Assembly (NCBI GenBank): GCA_037975125.1
Contig: CM075862.1
Coordinates: 11,202,274 to 11,266,273 of the forward strand
From: Latrodectus hesperus
Taxonomy: Eukaryota; Arthropoda; Arachnida; Araneae; Theridiidae
Reading direction: 5' to 3'
DNA length: 64,000 nt
The notes under the pieces were generated by a model. It saw only the letters and a program-made list of their open reading frames with translations. It searched no databases and was not told the origin of the DNA. Shown here in pieces: positions 1 to 12,408 of the stretch (positions are counted from its first letter, which is position 1; each line of letters starts with the position of its first letter). The position numbers and the translations under genes were made by a program.

Positions 1-92
1 TAAAAATCAAGCATTTTTTAACTTAGGATTGTTGTTGTTGTCGTGTGACAAGTGCAAAGAAATAGAAATAAAAAGGTAAAAAAAAAGACAAG

Positions 93-259
93 TCATATGG
101 GACCAAAGGCATGGAGCACTGCCCTGGCCACATCTTCAGCTTTTTCGGTGTAGAGGGTGTCATGGCAGCAGTTGGGGTCGATGCTGAAAAGGGTCGAGGC
201 GACAGCGCACTTGTTATAAAGGGATTTGCCATTGCCTCGGGAGGTTGGATTGTTAAAAA
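93..259 (-). CDS. Possible terminal exon of the tolloid-like gene, Cys-containing tail
   Basis: A GC-rich open segment (about 55 percent GC against roughly 25 percent nearby) follows a good acceptor (tatttttatcag) and is in phase with the CUB2 exon. It would add about 54 residues, including SLYNKCAVASTLF, DPNCCHD and AEDVARAVLHAFGPI, ending at TGA. I recognise no domain: it is not an EGF module and not a further CUB. If used, the protein is a short astacin plus two-CUB form with a novel tail. Alternatively it is a retrocopy fragment or an exon of another gene, and the tolloid gene continues left of the window. A second possible acceptor (cccgag) would also keep the frame. Confidence 0.45.
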
Positions 260-414
260 CTGATAAAAATATTTGTAAGTATTCTATAGAATCTGATAGT
301 ATAGATTTCTTATACCACAAAGACAAAAAATTTTTTGGCATAACAGACCTTAAGTGTTTTTAAGAAAAATGACACCATTTTCGCTTTGCAATCTAGACAA
401 AAATGGCATACAAC

Positions 415-610
415 CTGTGACGTAAGTGGCGGAAAAGCCTGTCTTGAAGACGGAACTGTCTGAAAAGAACTTGACAAACATGTGGTTGCTTGTGGATCGG
501 ATTTCCTGAGGAATTTTGTGACCACAGAGCCGAGCTAGGAACTTGCTGTGCAGCTCCAGACCATCCCTCACTTCCACGAAGTCGTAGCCGCAGTTGTCGT
601 GATATTCCAC
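415..610 (-). CDS. tld: Tolloid-like exon: second half of CUB2
   Basis: Reads VEYHDNCGYDFVEVRDG, then LARLCGHKIPQEIRSTSNHM and FKTGFSATYVT. The Cys-x-Y-D-F-V-E-V-R-D-G segment and LCGH supply the last two CUB2 cysteines and the Ca2+-binding acidic residues. Acceptor is cctcttag, donor GTTGTA (CACAG/GTTGTA). It enters in phase 0 and leaves in phase 1. In canonical tolloid an EGF-like domain would follow; none is visible before the window edge. Confidence 0.95.
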
Positions 611-652
611 CTAAGAGGAAGGACATCAACACAAGAACAGTTATACTACGAA

Positions 653-655
<3 letters not shown>

Positions 656-727
<72 letters not shown>

Positions 728-763
728 ATGATGATAGTGTGTGTGTGTGTGTGTGTGTGTGTA
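656..763. repeat. (AT)n then (GT)n microsatellites
   Basis: About 65 bp of perfect AT repeat runs into TG-rich sequence with a second (GT)n block, just upstream (minus-strand sense) of the CUB2 exon at 415-610. Open frames of alternating Ile-Tyr here are artefacts of the repeat. Confidence 0.97.
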
Positions 764-1710
764 CAGTCAAAGTATGTTCTATTATGTAGGTAAAACTGTA
801 TGAATATAATTTATAATTGTTTAAACACAAGAGAAATTATGGTTTTCTTTGATGTAAAAATGTATTTTTGTTATATTAAAAATTGTAGCTTCTACTTGGG
901 GAGTTGTCTAAGTATATTAATTAATTAACTGTCAAATCTGTTTACTAAGCAGAAAGAAATAACATATGCTATCACTAGAGCATAAAAACTGACTCTTTCT
1001 TTATATCTTTTTAAAATTCTACAAAAAATATCCTTTTTCATTTACTGTCAATAATAAAATAGATTCTTTGCGAATACCTGGGTTAAATTTAGGTATTGAT
1101 TGTAAATATTTTGAAACAACTATTAACAAGATGGCTATTTTAAAAAGTTTTGATATTAAGGGAAATAATATGAAACAATATTAATTAAATTATAATTTTG
1201 TTTTTCATTGAGTCAACATTAAAGAAGCAGTGAATAGCAGAACAAATGTTATTAAGTATCGATTTTAAGTTTGGTATACAACGAAAATTATATTCTAAAG
1301 CTAATAATTAAGTTTATTAATTGAAGGTAAATTCACACTTAGTGATGTGATATGTCAGCTTCATGCGAATATTTTTCTGAAATCTTGATGTACTAATAAT
1401 AATACAATGTGTGTGTGTGTGTGTGAGTAAAGCTCCTGGGATGTCAATTGACTATATCTTAAATTATATTAACCTACTCATTAAGTAATTTATTAAAATT
1501 AAATGTGATTATGCTATTTAAAGTGCATTGTTGCTGTATAATTGTGTAAATCAATGTAAAACAATAATTCTGATTGGCAATTATTTCAACAAATTAATAT
1601 TTTTGGGATATAATTTCATTAGCAGTTGCCTTTGCGCTTAGTTGTAAATATTAATTAAATTTAATAGCTTTTAGGGAAATATAATAAAAGGAAATTATTT
1701 CAGATTATCA

Positions 1711-2005
1711 AAATATTTGTTGCTAATATTGAATATTACTGGGATATCATCAATATCAAAACTTAATTTCCATTAATTTCATGTAGTGACTTTTGTAAGA
1801 TTATAAAATACTCGCTGTATATAATTGCAGTAATTACAAGTTTGTTTCAGCACGTTTAAAATATTTGTTGCCAATATCGAAGTCAGTGATATTATCAATA
1901 TCAAATATTAATTTCCTAATTAATTTCATGTAGTGACTTTACTTTCATCAAGTTTATAAAATTTCCACACTATTTAATTGCAGTATTTACATGTTTGCTT
2001 AAGCA
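1711..2005. repeat. Degenerate tandem duplication, about 148-bp unit
   Basis: Two adjacent copies share AAATATTTGTTGC, ATCAATATCAAA and TTTCATGTAGTGACTTT in the same order with a 148-bp offset. They lie in the intron between the two CUB2 exons. The rest of 800-2240 is AT-rich intron with a short (TG)n at about 1408-1425 and no other feature I can support. Confidence 0.8.
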
Positions 2006-2322
2006 CAAAGAAATATTAGTTGTATGGAAGATGTTACGGGAAATACTGTTTTAATAAATTTCGTTTTCCAGAATTAAATGCAAGAGATTAATATTTACAG
2101 AACGTTCTTAACAAAACACACATTTTCAATAGCAATTAACATTTTTTTTTCATTGTGTGTGTTATTATTTTTAGATGAATTAAATAATTGAAAATTATGT
2201 TTCGCAAATTGTAATTTAAAACTTGGAAAAACTTTAAAGTGAATGAATATCTAAACTTCATGATGTACGTTCTTATGGTATTTCTTTTGAGAAGCATCAG
2301 AGATGAGTGTTATTGTACTTAC

Positions 2323-2468
2323 ATCGAAGGCTTGAAAAGTGAGAGCGACTTGGCTTCCTGGCGACACTGTTATCTTCCATATGCACTCCTTGTTGGCGTG
2401 GTATTCGTCAGGGTAATTGGGGCTCTGGAGGATTCCAACAGCCTGCTGCAGCACACCCCCGCAAAGAG
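2323..2468 (-). CDS. tld: Tolloid-like exon: first half of CUB2
   Basis: Reads [20 protein letters not shown], then [16 protein letters not shown] and VALTFQAFD. This is the start of a typical CUB domain (C-G-G ... SPNYP ... CxWxI ... LxFxxF). Acceptor is cgttgcag, donor is GTAAGT. It enters in phase 1 and leaves in phase 0, and the next exon enters in phase 0. [16 protein letters not shown] matches CUB2 of BMP1/tolloid closely. Confidence 0.95.
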
Positions 2469-3060
2469 CTGCAACGAAGGGGAATTGTATACATTTCATG
2501 TATAGATGGATAGAAAATTTATTTCTTGAAGAAACTTCAGCATATTATTTAAAAATAGTTCAACTTAAAAACAATTTGGTTAGAAGTTACGCCTAAAATA
2601 TGAAACAAGCAAAAGTCCACTTGCCAAACTTTTCAATTTTCTGACAAAATCCGGATACAACAGCCGGTTTACTTCATATTCCGGTGAAATTTAAATTAAA
2701 TTTAATAGATGATCGAAAAAATCTAAAAACAATTAATTATGAAGTATCTTTTAGAATAATTACTTTGTCATTTATTTCTGTATTGTAGTGATGTGAGAAC
2801 TATAGAAGAGTGTTGATCTGCTTGATATGTAAGATTATCATCGTATCATCTTGTCTCGCCAATTGTGACCATTCTCAAAGTTTTGCTGGCCAAGGAGAGT
2901 TTAGCAGCCGAATTGGGAACAGTGGAAGCAAGAATAGGTTACCAAAGATGTCATAACTTCAAGTGAAGAAACATGGATCAGGATCTTTGGTCACTTCAAG
3001 GATAGTCACATAGAAGCCCCCAATCTGATCAAGGTTGTTGAGCAGACCTTCTTACACTAG

Positions 3061-3497
3061 GGACATAGACATCACTTGAGAATATTTTTCTCGATAAGTA
3101 ACTCTTAGAGTTTTAATGAAAGAATTCACTGTTAAATTCTTGGTGACACAATTAATATCGGATTAGCTTGACATTGACATCACTTGAGAATATTTTTTCT
3201 CGATAAATAACACTTAGAGTTTTAATGAAAGAATTCACTGTTAAATTCTTGGTGACACAATTAATATCGGATTAGCTTGACATTGACATCACTTGAGAAT
3301 ATTTTTTCTCGATAAATAACACTTAGAGTTTTAATGAAAGAATTCACTGTTAAATTCTTGGTGACACAATTAATATCGGATTAGCTTGACATTGACATCA
3401 CTTGAGAATATTTTTTCTCGATAAATAATACTTAGAGTTTTAATGAAAGAATTCACGGTTAAAGGCTTGGTGACACAATTAAGATAGGATTAGCGTG
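3061..3497. repeat. Minisatellite, four copies of a 109-bp unit
   Basis: GACATCACTTGAGAATA recurs at 3068, 3176, 3285 and 3394, so the unit is 108 to 109 bp. Copies two to four are nearly identical; the outer ones are slightly diverged. The array lies in the intron between CUB1 and CUB2 exons and has no coding sense. Confidence 0.95.
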
Positions 3498-4137
3498 TGA
3501 AGATTTTTATTAGATTAAAGCAAAAAAAAAAGGAAGATTTTCAACTTAGCCAATGATGAATAATACATGTAAATAATACTCAAATTTTTATTCCTCATTC
3601 AAAGTTTTTCTGTTTATTTGTGAATTATAATTATTAACATTAACATGTAGGAAATAAAATATTTAAATTTATATGCTTGAGTCATTTATTATTACTTCTG
3701 GTTTATATAGATTACTAACCACTATTACAATATTTTCTCTCTCTCATAGTATTGCACAAATAAATTACCCTCTAAACCACTCTAAAAATCCACCAATGGT
3801 GTGTGACCTTAAGTACCTGCAATGTTGGAGGAGGAAGGGTGTTCTGATTAAACATTTCAGATATCTAGCAAACCTATACATAAGTCTTAACGAAGATTAA
3901 TCTCTAAAAATGCATGAATCATATTTAAATATTCTGTTTTAAGGACAAGTTAATTAAATTTTTAATTTCAAAATGATGGTACCTCAAAAGATGTAGCGAT
4001 TAAATTTACATTAAAGAATTTTATTTAAAATGTCTGCTTTCATTTTTTTAAGTACTTTTTTTAAATGTTGTTTTTAAATGTTGTTAAAAATGTTATGATG
4101 AAGCCGTTAAAGAGTATTTTTTCCGACTTATTGTTAG

Positions 4138-4392
4138 TCTCCTGGAAGTTGGGTGTTAGTGAGTTCGAATTCCGATTTAGAAGATGATCCATCGTGTTTG
4201 CTAAAGGCGGCTGGGGCACGTTAAATATGTCATGGTCGCAATGTCCTCCATGCGGAATGATACCTCAAGAGATGGCAGCTCCAGTATTGGGAGATCTTCT
4301 GGGGCTTATTCTAAATTACAGAATTTCATCTAACTGATTGGGTCCAACTCTGGCCTAGGCACATGGAAGCATACCCATAACCCATGATATGA
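4138..4392 (+). mobile_element. SINE, family with GGCACGTTAAATATGT core
   Basis: A box-B-like GAGTTCGAATTCC is followed by GGGCACGTTAAATATGTC and GCGGAATGATACCTC. The same order occurs at 16896-17212 (plus) and 56052-56402 (minus). The head here is poorly preserved. The neighbouring intervals 3500-4137 and 4770-5485 are AT-rich intron without other features. Confidence 0.7.
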
Positions 4393-4638
4393 GATCCAAA
4401 TGGACACAGTTTTAGTTTATGCTTTTGTAACTTATGCGGTTTGTAGCTTGTTATTAAGTAAATGTTTTTATGTAACTTATGTGGAAAAAATAACTATATT
4501 AAAAGGAGCTTGAATTCACTTAGATTACTTTCCAGGGAAGTGAGACAGATTTAGAATTTTCTCTAATATGCAGCTTTTTTCCTATTTTGACATTCACTTT
4601 CAAAGATTTAATTTATTTCCTCTATATATACATGATTT

Positions 4639-4740
<102 letters not shown>

Positions 4741-5485
4741 TGATTAATACTATAGATATAAATACATGATTAATATGTATTTATAAGGTAAAAGTGAAGT
4801 ATTGAATTTTTTTTATAAAGTGATTCTGTTGTTACTATTATCTTATATGAAGACAAATTGTGACTAATATTTTTATTATTTTTTTTTCAGAATTTTACTT
4901 TTTTTAAAAATTTAAATCCTTTTATTATGTAAGAGCTGGATAATTATTTCCGTTAAATTATCGGAAAGTCATGCAAACTTTCTTAAAAACTGACTTTCTT
5001 TCATTCAAATTCTTCTGTCATGCACACTTTCAAAGTATGTTATTACAATTTAATGGTGAAAAATATCTTTAATAAATTTTATAATCAATAAAACATTTAC
5101 ATATGCTGTATGCACTAGATAACTATGCACTTAACTACACTTTATATATTTTTTGAAAGCACTTTTTGACCAAAGATTCAAGAGAGAAGGAAATACTATG
5201 AGTAAGACCGCATGAAGTAATCATATGAGTATGAACACATTTAATATCTGAAATAAATTATGAGATACAAATTTGAAAGTATCATTATTTCCATACTTAA
5301 ATTTTGTGTTGGGAAATTGTTCTGTCTGGTTATCAATTATCGCAGTTAGTTTCAATGGTCACACATTTGTCATATCCAACCAGTTAAAACTATTCTTTCG
5401 GTCAAATTATATGGTCTCTCGAAGTTTTTACACACGCAATATTATCTTTGAAGCAGGTTCAAATGAGGACCCTATCCAAGAACCG

Positions 5486-6178
5486 CAGAAGAACTCCAAT
5501 TATCCGAACTCCGTCTATCCGAATAGATTTCAGAATTTCAGAAAAATAAACTCGTCTGAAGAAGAGAAGGAAAAGGAAAAAGCTCAAGAAAAAGAAAAGT
5601 AAGAGAAGGGAGAAGATTAGAACGAAACGTGTCATTTGAGCAATTCAGAAACATTCTTTTGAAAATCGCTAAGCTTTCAGAAGTAAGTGTGAAGACATAA
5701 AAGAATGGATTATGAGTGAAACACTTGATTTCAAATGGCAAATGAACTTATTGAAAGTGTCGAAGAAGAAGATGACCTGAAAGTCCAAGTTGATGCATCA
5801 TCAGCTCATGAAGCATCGGCCGACTTTGAAACTGTTGTAATGGGGGTGGAGCGTCAGCCCAAAAGGGACCACAAGCAAATTTTCAATGCCAAGTGCATCT
5901 TGAAATCGGATGGAGGCAGTGACACAGCTCTAACTGAGATGTTCAACAAGCAACGACTTTCACTGACAGATCTGTACATACTACATGTACAGCATTTGTA
6001 AGTACATAAACATGTAAATTTGTTGCCTTTTTATTAAATTCTTTTAGTTCGAGAATATTTTTTTCTCTCATTTTCAACATACAATAATTAATAAAAGCCT
6101 TTTTTGAAAAACCAATAAAACGATATATTGATTATCCGAATGGTCCCAATTGATTTCGATAATTTGAGTTCTCCTATG
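5486..6178 (+). mobile_element. Tigger/pogo-type DNA transposon remnant
   Basis: The ends are degenerate inverted copies of the terminus seen at 37005 (AACTCCAATTATCCGAACTC on the left, TCGATAATTTGAGTTCT on the right). Between them is a short frame (5735-6001) with VEEEDDLKVQVDA and TEMFNKQ, which aligns with the interior of the 37005-38078 copy (VEEKDD, LMEMFSK). It looks like the C-terminal tail of a pogo/Tigger transposase whose DDE domain is lost. ATTATCCGAA-rich termini are typical of this group. It is inactive. Confidence 0.65.
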
Positions 6179-6441
6179 ACCAATAAGCTAATAATAATCT
6201 GAGCGAAATGCAATATATGATTTTCATTCTAATTAGATTCTATGTGAATCAAAAATGTTTGTTTAATTTAATACTAGGGATAGGGTCATTCAATAGTAAA
6301 ACTAGTATACTTTTCTAAAAAAATAGGTTATAGAATTGATTAGATTATATATAGATGACATTTTAAGTATGTTTTCATCAGAAGAATGAAAATGACATTA
6401 TCGCAGGATTAATTTTAAGCGTAAAAAAGTGCTGAATATAC

Positions 6442-6558
6442 CTTCATATTTGGCCTGGAATCCTTCGAGATATGTGGAAAAAGTATGAAAAGTCACCAGC
6501 ATCCTGTGGCCAGTGGACAAAAGTCGGCCCTCTGAGCTTTCTTCACCGCAAAATCTAC
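6442..6558 (-). CDS. tld: Tolloid-like exon: second half of CUB1
   Basis: A 39-codon exon found by extending the CUB1 homology. Acceptor aatttag is followed by GRFCGEESSEGRLLSTGHRM and then LVTFHTF..LEGFQAKYE, ending at a GTATAT donor. It supplies the fourth CUB1 cysteine (FCG) and the closing beta-strands (GFQAKYE corresponds to the GFxAxYE end of CUB domains). Phase 1 at both ends fits both neighbours. The middle of CUB1 is divergent, but the size, cysteine, splice sites and phase make the call secure. It sits 8.9 kb from the previous exon. Confidence 0.9.
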
Positions 6559-7001
6559 CTAAATTGATAACAACTGCTATTATTTATTAGTAGGAAAAAA
6601 GAATGTTTGCTTTAGATTCAGTCTAAGAAAAGAAAGAATACTTATTTATATAAAGAATTTTTATTATAATATAGGTATATAAATATACTTATATTGTACA
6701 TATTTTTACAAAAATACAATAATACAATATGCAAGATAAAATACATCTCAATATGAAATATAAAACCAATAAATATTAAATTTTCGGGCAATCTAACCAG
6801 TGCAAAAGCTGCTATAGAGAGATGTGCCTATATGGATAAAGTAAATACAATGTGAAGAAATCAGATTGTATTTATATATAATGGTTATCTTTTCCAGTAA
6901 TTTTACCAAATAATTTTTCTAACAATGACATCATTTTTCACAAAAATATCCTTTACGTTGCATAATACTCTATATATATGTATAAACTAAAACTAAAAAC
7001 T

Positions 7002-7265
7002 TCATGGCACGACAGCCCATGTAGGCTAAGGCCTACAGTGCCCATAACTGTTTTCATGATCGAGGGCCTTAGGTGCGAAGCATATGTCCCGATTAGGTGG
7101 TCAGCCTAACGCGAAACTCCCAGTGTTTAGTTCCCAAGCATGCTTGGTACTCAGTTAATCGACCCACTGAAGGGATGAAAGGCTGAGTCAACCTTGCTCA
7201 GCCCGAATATCGAACTTCGGACCTGTGTCATGGGAGCGTGAAACGCTGCCACTAAGCCATCGGGC

Positions 7266-7266
<1 letters not shown>
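7002..7266 (-). mobile_element. tRNA-derived SINE, family with CCTTCAGTGGGTCGAT core
   Basis: On the minus strand it starts GAAGCCCGATGGCTTAGTGG (A-box-like), has GAAGTTCGATATTCGG (B-box-like), then CATCCCTTCAGTGGGTCGAT and GGGCACTGTAGGCCTTAGCC, ending near GGGCTGTCGTGCC. Its tRNA-like head abuts an (AT)n tract at 7269. Further copies are at 8574, 40683, 46148 and 57531. Confidence 0.85.

Positions 7267-7268
<2 letters not shown>

Positions 7269-7332
<64 letters not shown>
7269..7332. repeat. (AT)n microsatellite adjoining a SINE head
   Basis: Perfect AT repeat directly upstream (minus-strand sense) of the SINE at 7002-7266. Confidence 0.97.
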
Positions 7333-7335
<3 letters not shown>

Positions 7336-8105
7336 AGGGACGTAAGAAAATGGAAGTTAGAATAATACAAAACATTTATTTCGACATTACACATGATTAA
7401 AACAGTTACAAAAGAAAATACTTAATTATCATAAACAAGGTTATACAAAAAATGAACAAAGTTATTTATGAATCGAATGGGGTTCGCCTTCCATTCCTCA
7501 CTTCTATTGATCTAACTCTATTTCATATTGGATATTGAATATTTAGTAGGTTCACTCCATTGGGCAGTAACCCCATCTCTTGTCAGAGGGGTTAAGATAG
7601 ATCTGTGTTACTATATAGTATTACACAAAGTAAGGAATAGTTTTTGAGTAAAATTATGTCATTGTTAGTAAAAGATAAAATTACTGGAAAAAGATAACCT
7701 TTATAACAACCGATGTGAGAACTATTAAACACTATTACTCAAAAAAGAAAACATTACAAATTATTAAATAATATTTTTCATTTCTAAATATGATCATGCA
7801 ATATACTTATGTTAGATTACAATATTGTTCATAAGAATGCTATAATTCTCTTCGAATTACCATTGCTAACTATCTTGGCTTAAAATAACTAAAAGACACA
7901 AACAAAAAATATTAAGAACAATTTAAATTTCGCGAAAACCTTGATTTCTTATTTAAATCTTAGACATTATTATGGCACAAAATAAGGCTGTAACGTAATT
8001 CACATAAAAACCCAACACAAACTTGATTCTACCCCTCATACATAGCGGTGCAGGCGATCCCTGGATTGCACATTTAGGTAAACGGGCTTAGAATACTTGC
8101 TTATC

Positions 8106-8270
8106 ACCAAGTTCCTCGTAATTTTGAATCACGGTCAGGTGACGAGTTCACATCTGAGCTGGCACCCTCCTCTCCACATCCACGCCACACCAGCGGAAGG
8201 ACTTAGGAGTACACAAATCATCGTCGACACGTCCCCAGCCCACGGAGCTCCCAGTGATGTTCTAAACGTA
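8106..8270 (-). mobile_element. SINE fragment, family with GGTCAGGTGACGAG core
   Basis: Shares CGGTCAGGTGACGAG, GAGCTGGCACCCTCCTCTCC and CACACCAGCGGAAGGACTT with copies at 11561, 27018 and 55638. Both the tRNA-like head and the CAA tail are missing, so this is a central fragment. Confidence 0.8.
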
Positions 8271-8573
8271 TCCCTCATTATGACAATGAAATTGAAATTG
8301 TTTAACTACTTCTTAATTTAGCCATTCATTTAAAATCATTCCAACGGAATAATAAATTTAATTTAATAACACCGAAAAGAAATCGAATTGCTTTCGAAAC
8401 TTAAAAATGCTTCACTAACACCTTGTTTAAGAGACTTAAACACAAAAATTAAAATTTGACAGATCTATTTCTGTGTGTGACGAGCAAAATTTAGGGAATT
8501 TGAAATATAAATTACATCAGAATCATTTTATAAATGTTTTAAATATTGAAAAGCTCTGACAAACAAAAATAAA

Positions 8574-8775
8574 CTGGTGGCATGACAGCGCACGTGAGCC
8601 AAAGCCTACAGTGTCCATATGTTTTCTCGACCGAGGAACTTAGGGTACGGATATATGCCCCAGTTAGGTTGTCAGCCTAAAGTGAAACTCCCGGTGTTCA
8701 GTTTCCAAGCATGCTTAATACTCTCGACCCACTGAAGGGATGAAAGGCTGAGCCAGCTACTAAGCCAACTAGCTT
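8574..8775 (-). mobile_element. tRNA-derived SINE, diverged copy of the 7002 family
   Basis: Carries GGCATGACAGCGCACGTGAG, GTTCAGTTTCCAAGCATGCT and CGACCCACTGAAGGGATGAA in the same order as 7002-7266. It is shortened around the B box. It lies in the large intron of CUB1. Confidence 0.8.
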
Positions 8776-11560
8776 AAAAATGTCGAGCAAAAATTACAAA
8801 CTACAGTCTTTGAAAACACTTTAATCAAATGAAATGAATTGAAATGCTTCTGTTTCAGTTGTTATTTTATAAAAATAATGGAATTGAGTTTTTATTTGAT
8901 GATAATCTATAGACATATATTGTTTAAAAAAATTTCTATTTACGAAAATATAACCATTCTATAAAAAACAAACTTACTGAGAAAAAATTATTTTTTAATA
9001 ATGGATGCAAATCTTCATTGCTTGCTTAATTTAAATTACGAAAATTCTTCTATCGCAAATATAGATTGTTAAAATTGCAAACCATTAATCAAAATATATC
9101 TTATACTTTGATAAACATTATTTTCAGAGAAAATTGTCAAAATTCATACATTGAGCTATTGAATGGTATCCCTAAAAGCATTTCAACTATGAATACATTT
9201 TCTTTCCTGCTATTTTGAAATAAATTTTAAAAATAAGAATTAAGGAGAAATTTGATGTTTCGTTTATAACTTAAATAATTATTTTTAGAACATTAAAAGA
9301 AATAAATTCAACTTTCGAAGGAAATTAATCTTTTTCAAGTGTTGAAAAATTTCAATATTTTTTCTATTGGAAACTTTTATACTTTTTTACACATAGTTAT
9401 GGATATACAAATGAATAGTTTTTGTTCCATAATCTGATAAAATGTATTTTTAGGTAGTAAAAATAAAAAGTAAATTCACGAAGAGAAAATTCAGCTTCTT
9501 ATTTAAACTATATTCATTAATTTCGCAATAGTAAATTTTAAATAATATTCAGCAAATTTTTTATATGCAGTATTAAAAAACGAATTCTTTCAATTAAGCA
9601 ATCATACTTATGAATGTAATAATTTATTTCTACATTTACAGTTTACATTAGAAATATGAGAGTTGGATTATACATTAAAGTGTCCATGGAAAATAATTCA
9701 GTTTCAACCACAAGAATTTAAGTGCAAGAAATAGGAGATACATTATATGATATTTATAATTTATTCGAAGTATAATCAATAAGGTTTAATCTTTATTCTG
9801 AATAAAGGTAAAATTAGTAAATTTCTATTACAAATATATAAATTCAGATAGTAAAATTATTTTATATTGAAAGAACACTGATAAGAATATAGAAATGTAT
9901 GCAAAATTCTGTAACCAAGATCAAGGAATTAGATTGAAAAATAGAGGGTGCTGTAAAGCATTACTTCTTATCAGCATAATTATACATTTTATACATACAA
10001 AACTTTACGCATAACAGAAATTTATTCGAAATTTATACTTGTATATAGCAAGGGCATTGCTATAAATACAAAAGTTTATACAAAATTCCATCACTAATAA
10101 TCAAGGGCACATTACATTGGAAATATAGAGGACGTAGCAAGCAAATATTCATATCCAAGTATATAGCAAGTATTTCATATCCGAATAATTATAAACAATA
10201 ATGATTAGAAAATTATCAAATTGTCATACCTTAAATGTTCATAGGGGGTAAAATCAACATAATGAGTAATTTCACTGATTCTTCTAAATTAAAATAAATT
10301 TACAAAGCAAATAAATGCGAAATTTACATTGTATATTTTCAAATTTGTGAGAATAAATATTACCTATTATTCTTACATTAAAACTAATACCATACAAGTT
10401 TAGTTCAATAATCAATCATCATTTTAATTCAAAAAGATTAATGAGATTCAGCTACAACAGATGAACTAAGATTTATCAATTTTTTAATGTTATTATTCCT
10501 ACAGAAATGAAAAGAAATTAACTTAATTAACTTGACTTAGTGATTAACAAGCTCACGTAATGCCTTGTGTTGCATTAAAGTTTACAAAATATATATTGAG
10601 GTAAAACCATACATAAAGGCATTTCAAATTTTCATTATGTATTTTCATCTTTTTTAATTATTACTAAATTATAACTTATATATTTTAGTAATAATAACTA
10701 TCAGTTGTAAATAATAACTATCAGTAATACAATTAGATACTGATTCATATGGTTAATAATAATTAATAAGTAGATTAAAAAAGAAAAAATGAGTCAAAAA
10801 CGACAAATTAAAGTAAAGTTTGTGTTATATTCTCATAAATTAAAATAATAATTAGTAAATAAATTAAAACAAAGAAAGTATGAATCAACAACAACTGCTA
10901 ACTAAGGTAAAGTTAGGGTTGTATTTTTATAAATTGAAATCACATGAAGAAAATTATTAATTGAATATATTAACAAACCGAAATAAATAATAGAAATGAG
11001 TATTTTCTCGTGACATCTTAAATAAAATCTATAAAAAGTTTATAAATATCACATTCGTTGCAACAATATATGGATCACTAATTTATGAATTAACTAATCT
11101 TAACAATTTATTTTGGGAAAAACATATATCCCCGTTCAAAAATCTTATATATAAGTTGTCACAACACATTTATACATTAAAAAACATCCCATTTTCAATG
11201 TTAAAACTGCACGAGAAAATATTCTTTGAACAAGGTTAAATAATTTTGGTAAAATCCGTAAGCAAGTTTTTGTCGTAATACATATTGATAAACAATCAAG
11301 TCTTAAAATGCGATTTGAACTAAAAACCGCTGAATTAAGGAAACAAGATCTCGCATATTCGATAGTAAATCCACAAAGGCTGTATCAAATTTGTATATTT
11401 TTCTTGGCAAAATGACAGAGAAATATTGTGGCATACAGTACACATATGCGGACGATTATCAAAACAAAAAGAAACAACAGCGAATAAAAGTGGCCTTTAT
11501 ATATGAATACCCTTTGCGTTTGCATTAAAATATAATCTTAATAACTAATTATTTTTAAAT
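8776..11560. other. AT-rich intron, nothing recognised
   Basis: About 2.8 kb of very AT-rich sequence inside the CUB1 intron with no open frame of interest, no element termini and no tandem repeat beyond short AT-rich motifs (for example a doubled AATAATAACTATCAG near 10689-10723). Confidence 0.7.
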
Positions 11561-11806
11561 GTTGTTGTTGCTTATGACACTTGGACAAGCCAAGCTCGCT
11601 ATGCCTTTGGCTGTGCGAATAAAGCCAATTGAGAGCGTCTTTCGTTTGGATCAGAGCACCACGAAGGTGAAAGTACGACTTTGCTCTTTTTAAGGTGCCT
11701 CGTAATTTTGAGCCACGGTCAGGTGACGAGGCAACGCCTGAGCTGGCACCCTCCTCTCCACATCCATACCACACCAGCGGAAGGACTTTGGATGTCACAT
11801 ATTAAC
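11561..11806 (-). mobile_element. SINE, GGTCAGGTGACGAG family with CAA tail
   Basis: Forward strand begins GTTGTTGTTGCTTATGACAC, which on the minus strand is a (CAA)n tail. It continues GGACAAGCCAAGCTCGCTAT and GTGAAAGTACGACTTTGCTC, then the GGTCAGGTGACGAG core. It is truncated at the head end near 11806. Confidence 0.85.
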
Positions 11807-11995
11807 GTGAACAAGTACCGTTTTTAAATGTAAAAAGTATAAATCATGTTTACCGGGTAACTTCGGCGTAGTTTGAGAGTTTTTGCCTTTTTGATAGATG
11901 CCGAAAATATCAAACCTTGCAGACTATCTCAGAGGCTAAATTGTAGCTGATTCTACAATAATCGAATGTTCAGACGTATCTAGAAGTAACGGGCT

Positions 11996-12062
11996 CAAAA
12001 TAACTCAAAGGAGCATTTTAAAATAACTCAAAGGAGCATTTTAAAATAACTCAAAGAAGCAT
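11996..12062. repeat. Short tandem repeat, 23-bp unit times three
   Basis: The unit AAAATAACTCAAAGGAGCAT is repeated three times, the last with one substitution (AAGAAGCAT). Confidence 0.9.
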
Positions 12063-12408
12063 GGTACAGAATATTCCTCTAAACATTCATGATTCAAAAT
12101 AAGCATAGTTCAATTGTCTGGTGATATTGAGCAGTATTACAATCTAAACACAATATTAATAAACGAAACAACTTCTTAATTTAGAGTATTTCCAAAATTC
12201 CGATTACTATCTGAACGAAAGAACGAATACACACACATATTTATGAAATTTTATCCTTAAATTAGATTTTTTTTGAAAATTTAATGAATAATATCTTAGG
12301 TTTTTACTGTAAAGAGATAAAATTATTTCTATATATAATTACATATATTAATTTTTTTATTTACTACAAAAATGCGAACTCAAATTTCCCACCACCACTT
12401 AATTTCGC

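Noticed and set aside
3061..3497. Possible CRISPR-like spaced repeat (also 59250-59460)
   Set aside because: The repeats are contiguous with no spacers and lie in a eukaryotic genome; they are minisatellites.
5273..5602. A 109-codon plus-strand frame ending in Glu/Lys-rich sequence
   Set aside because: Its end runs into the Tigger remnant and its start is AT-rich intron; no domain and no splice logic.
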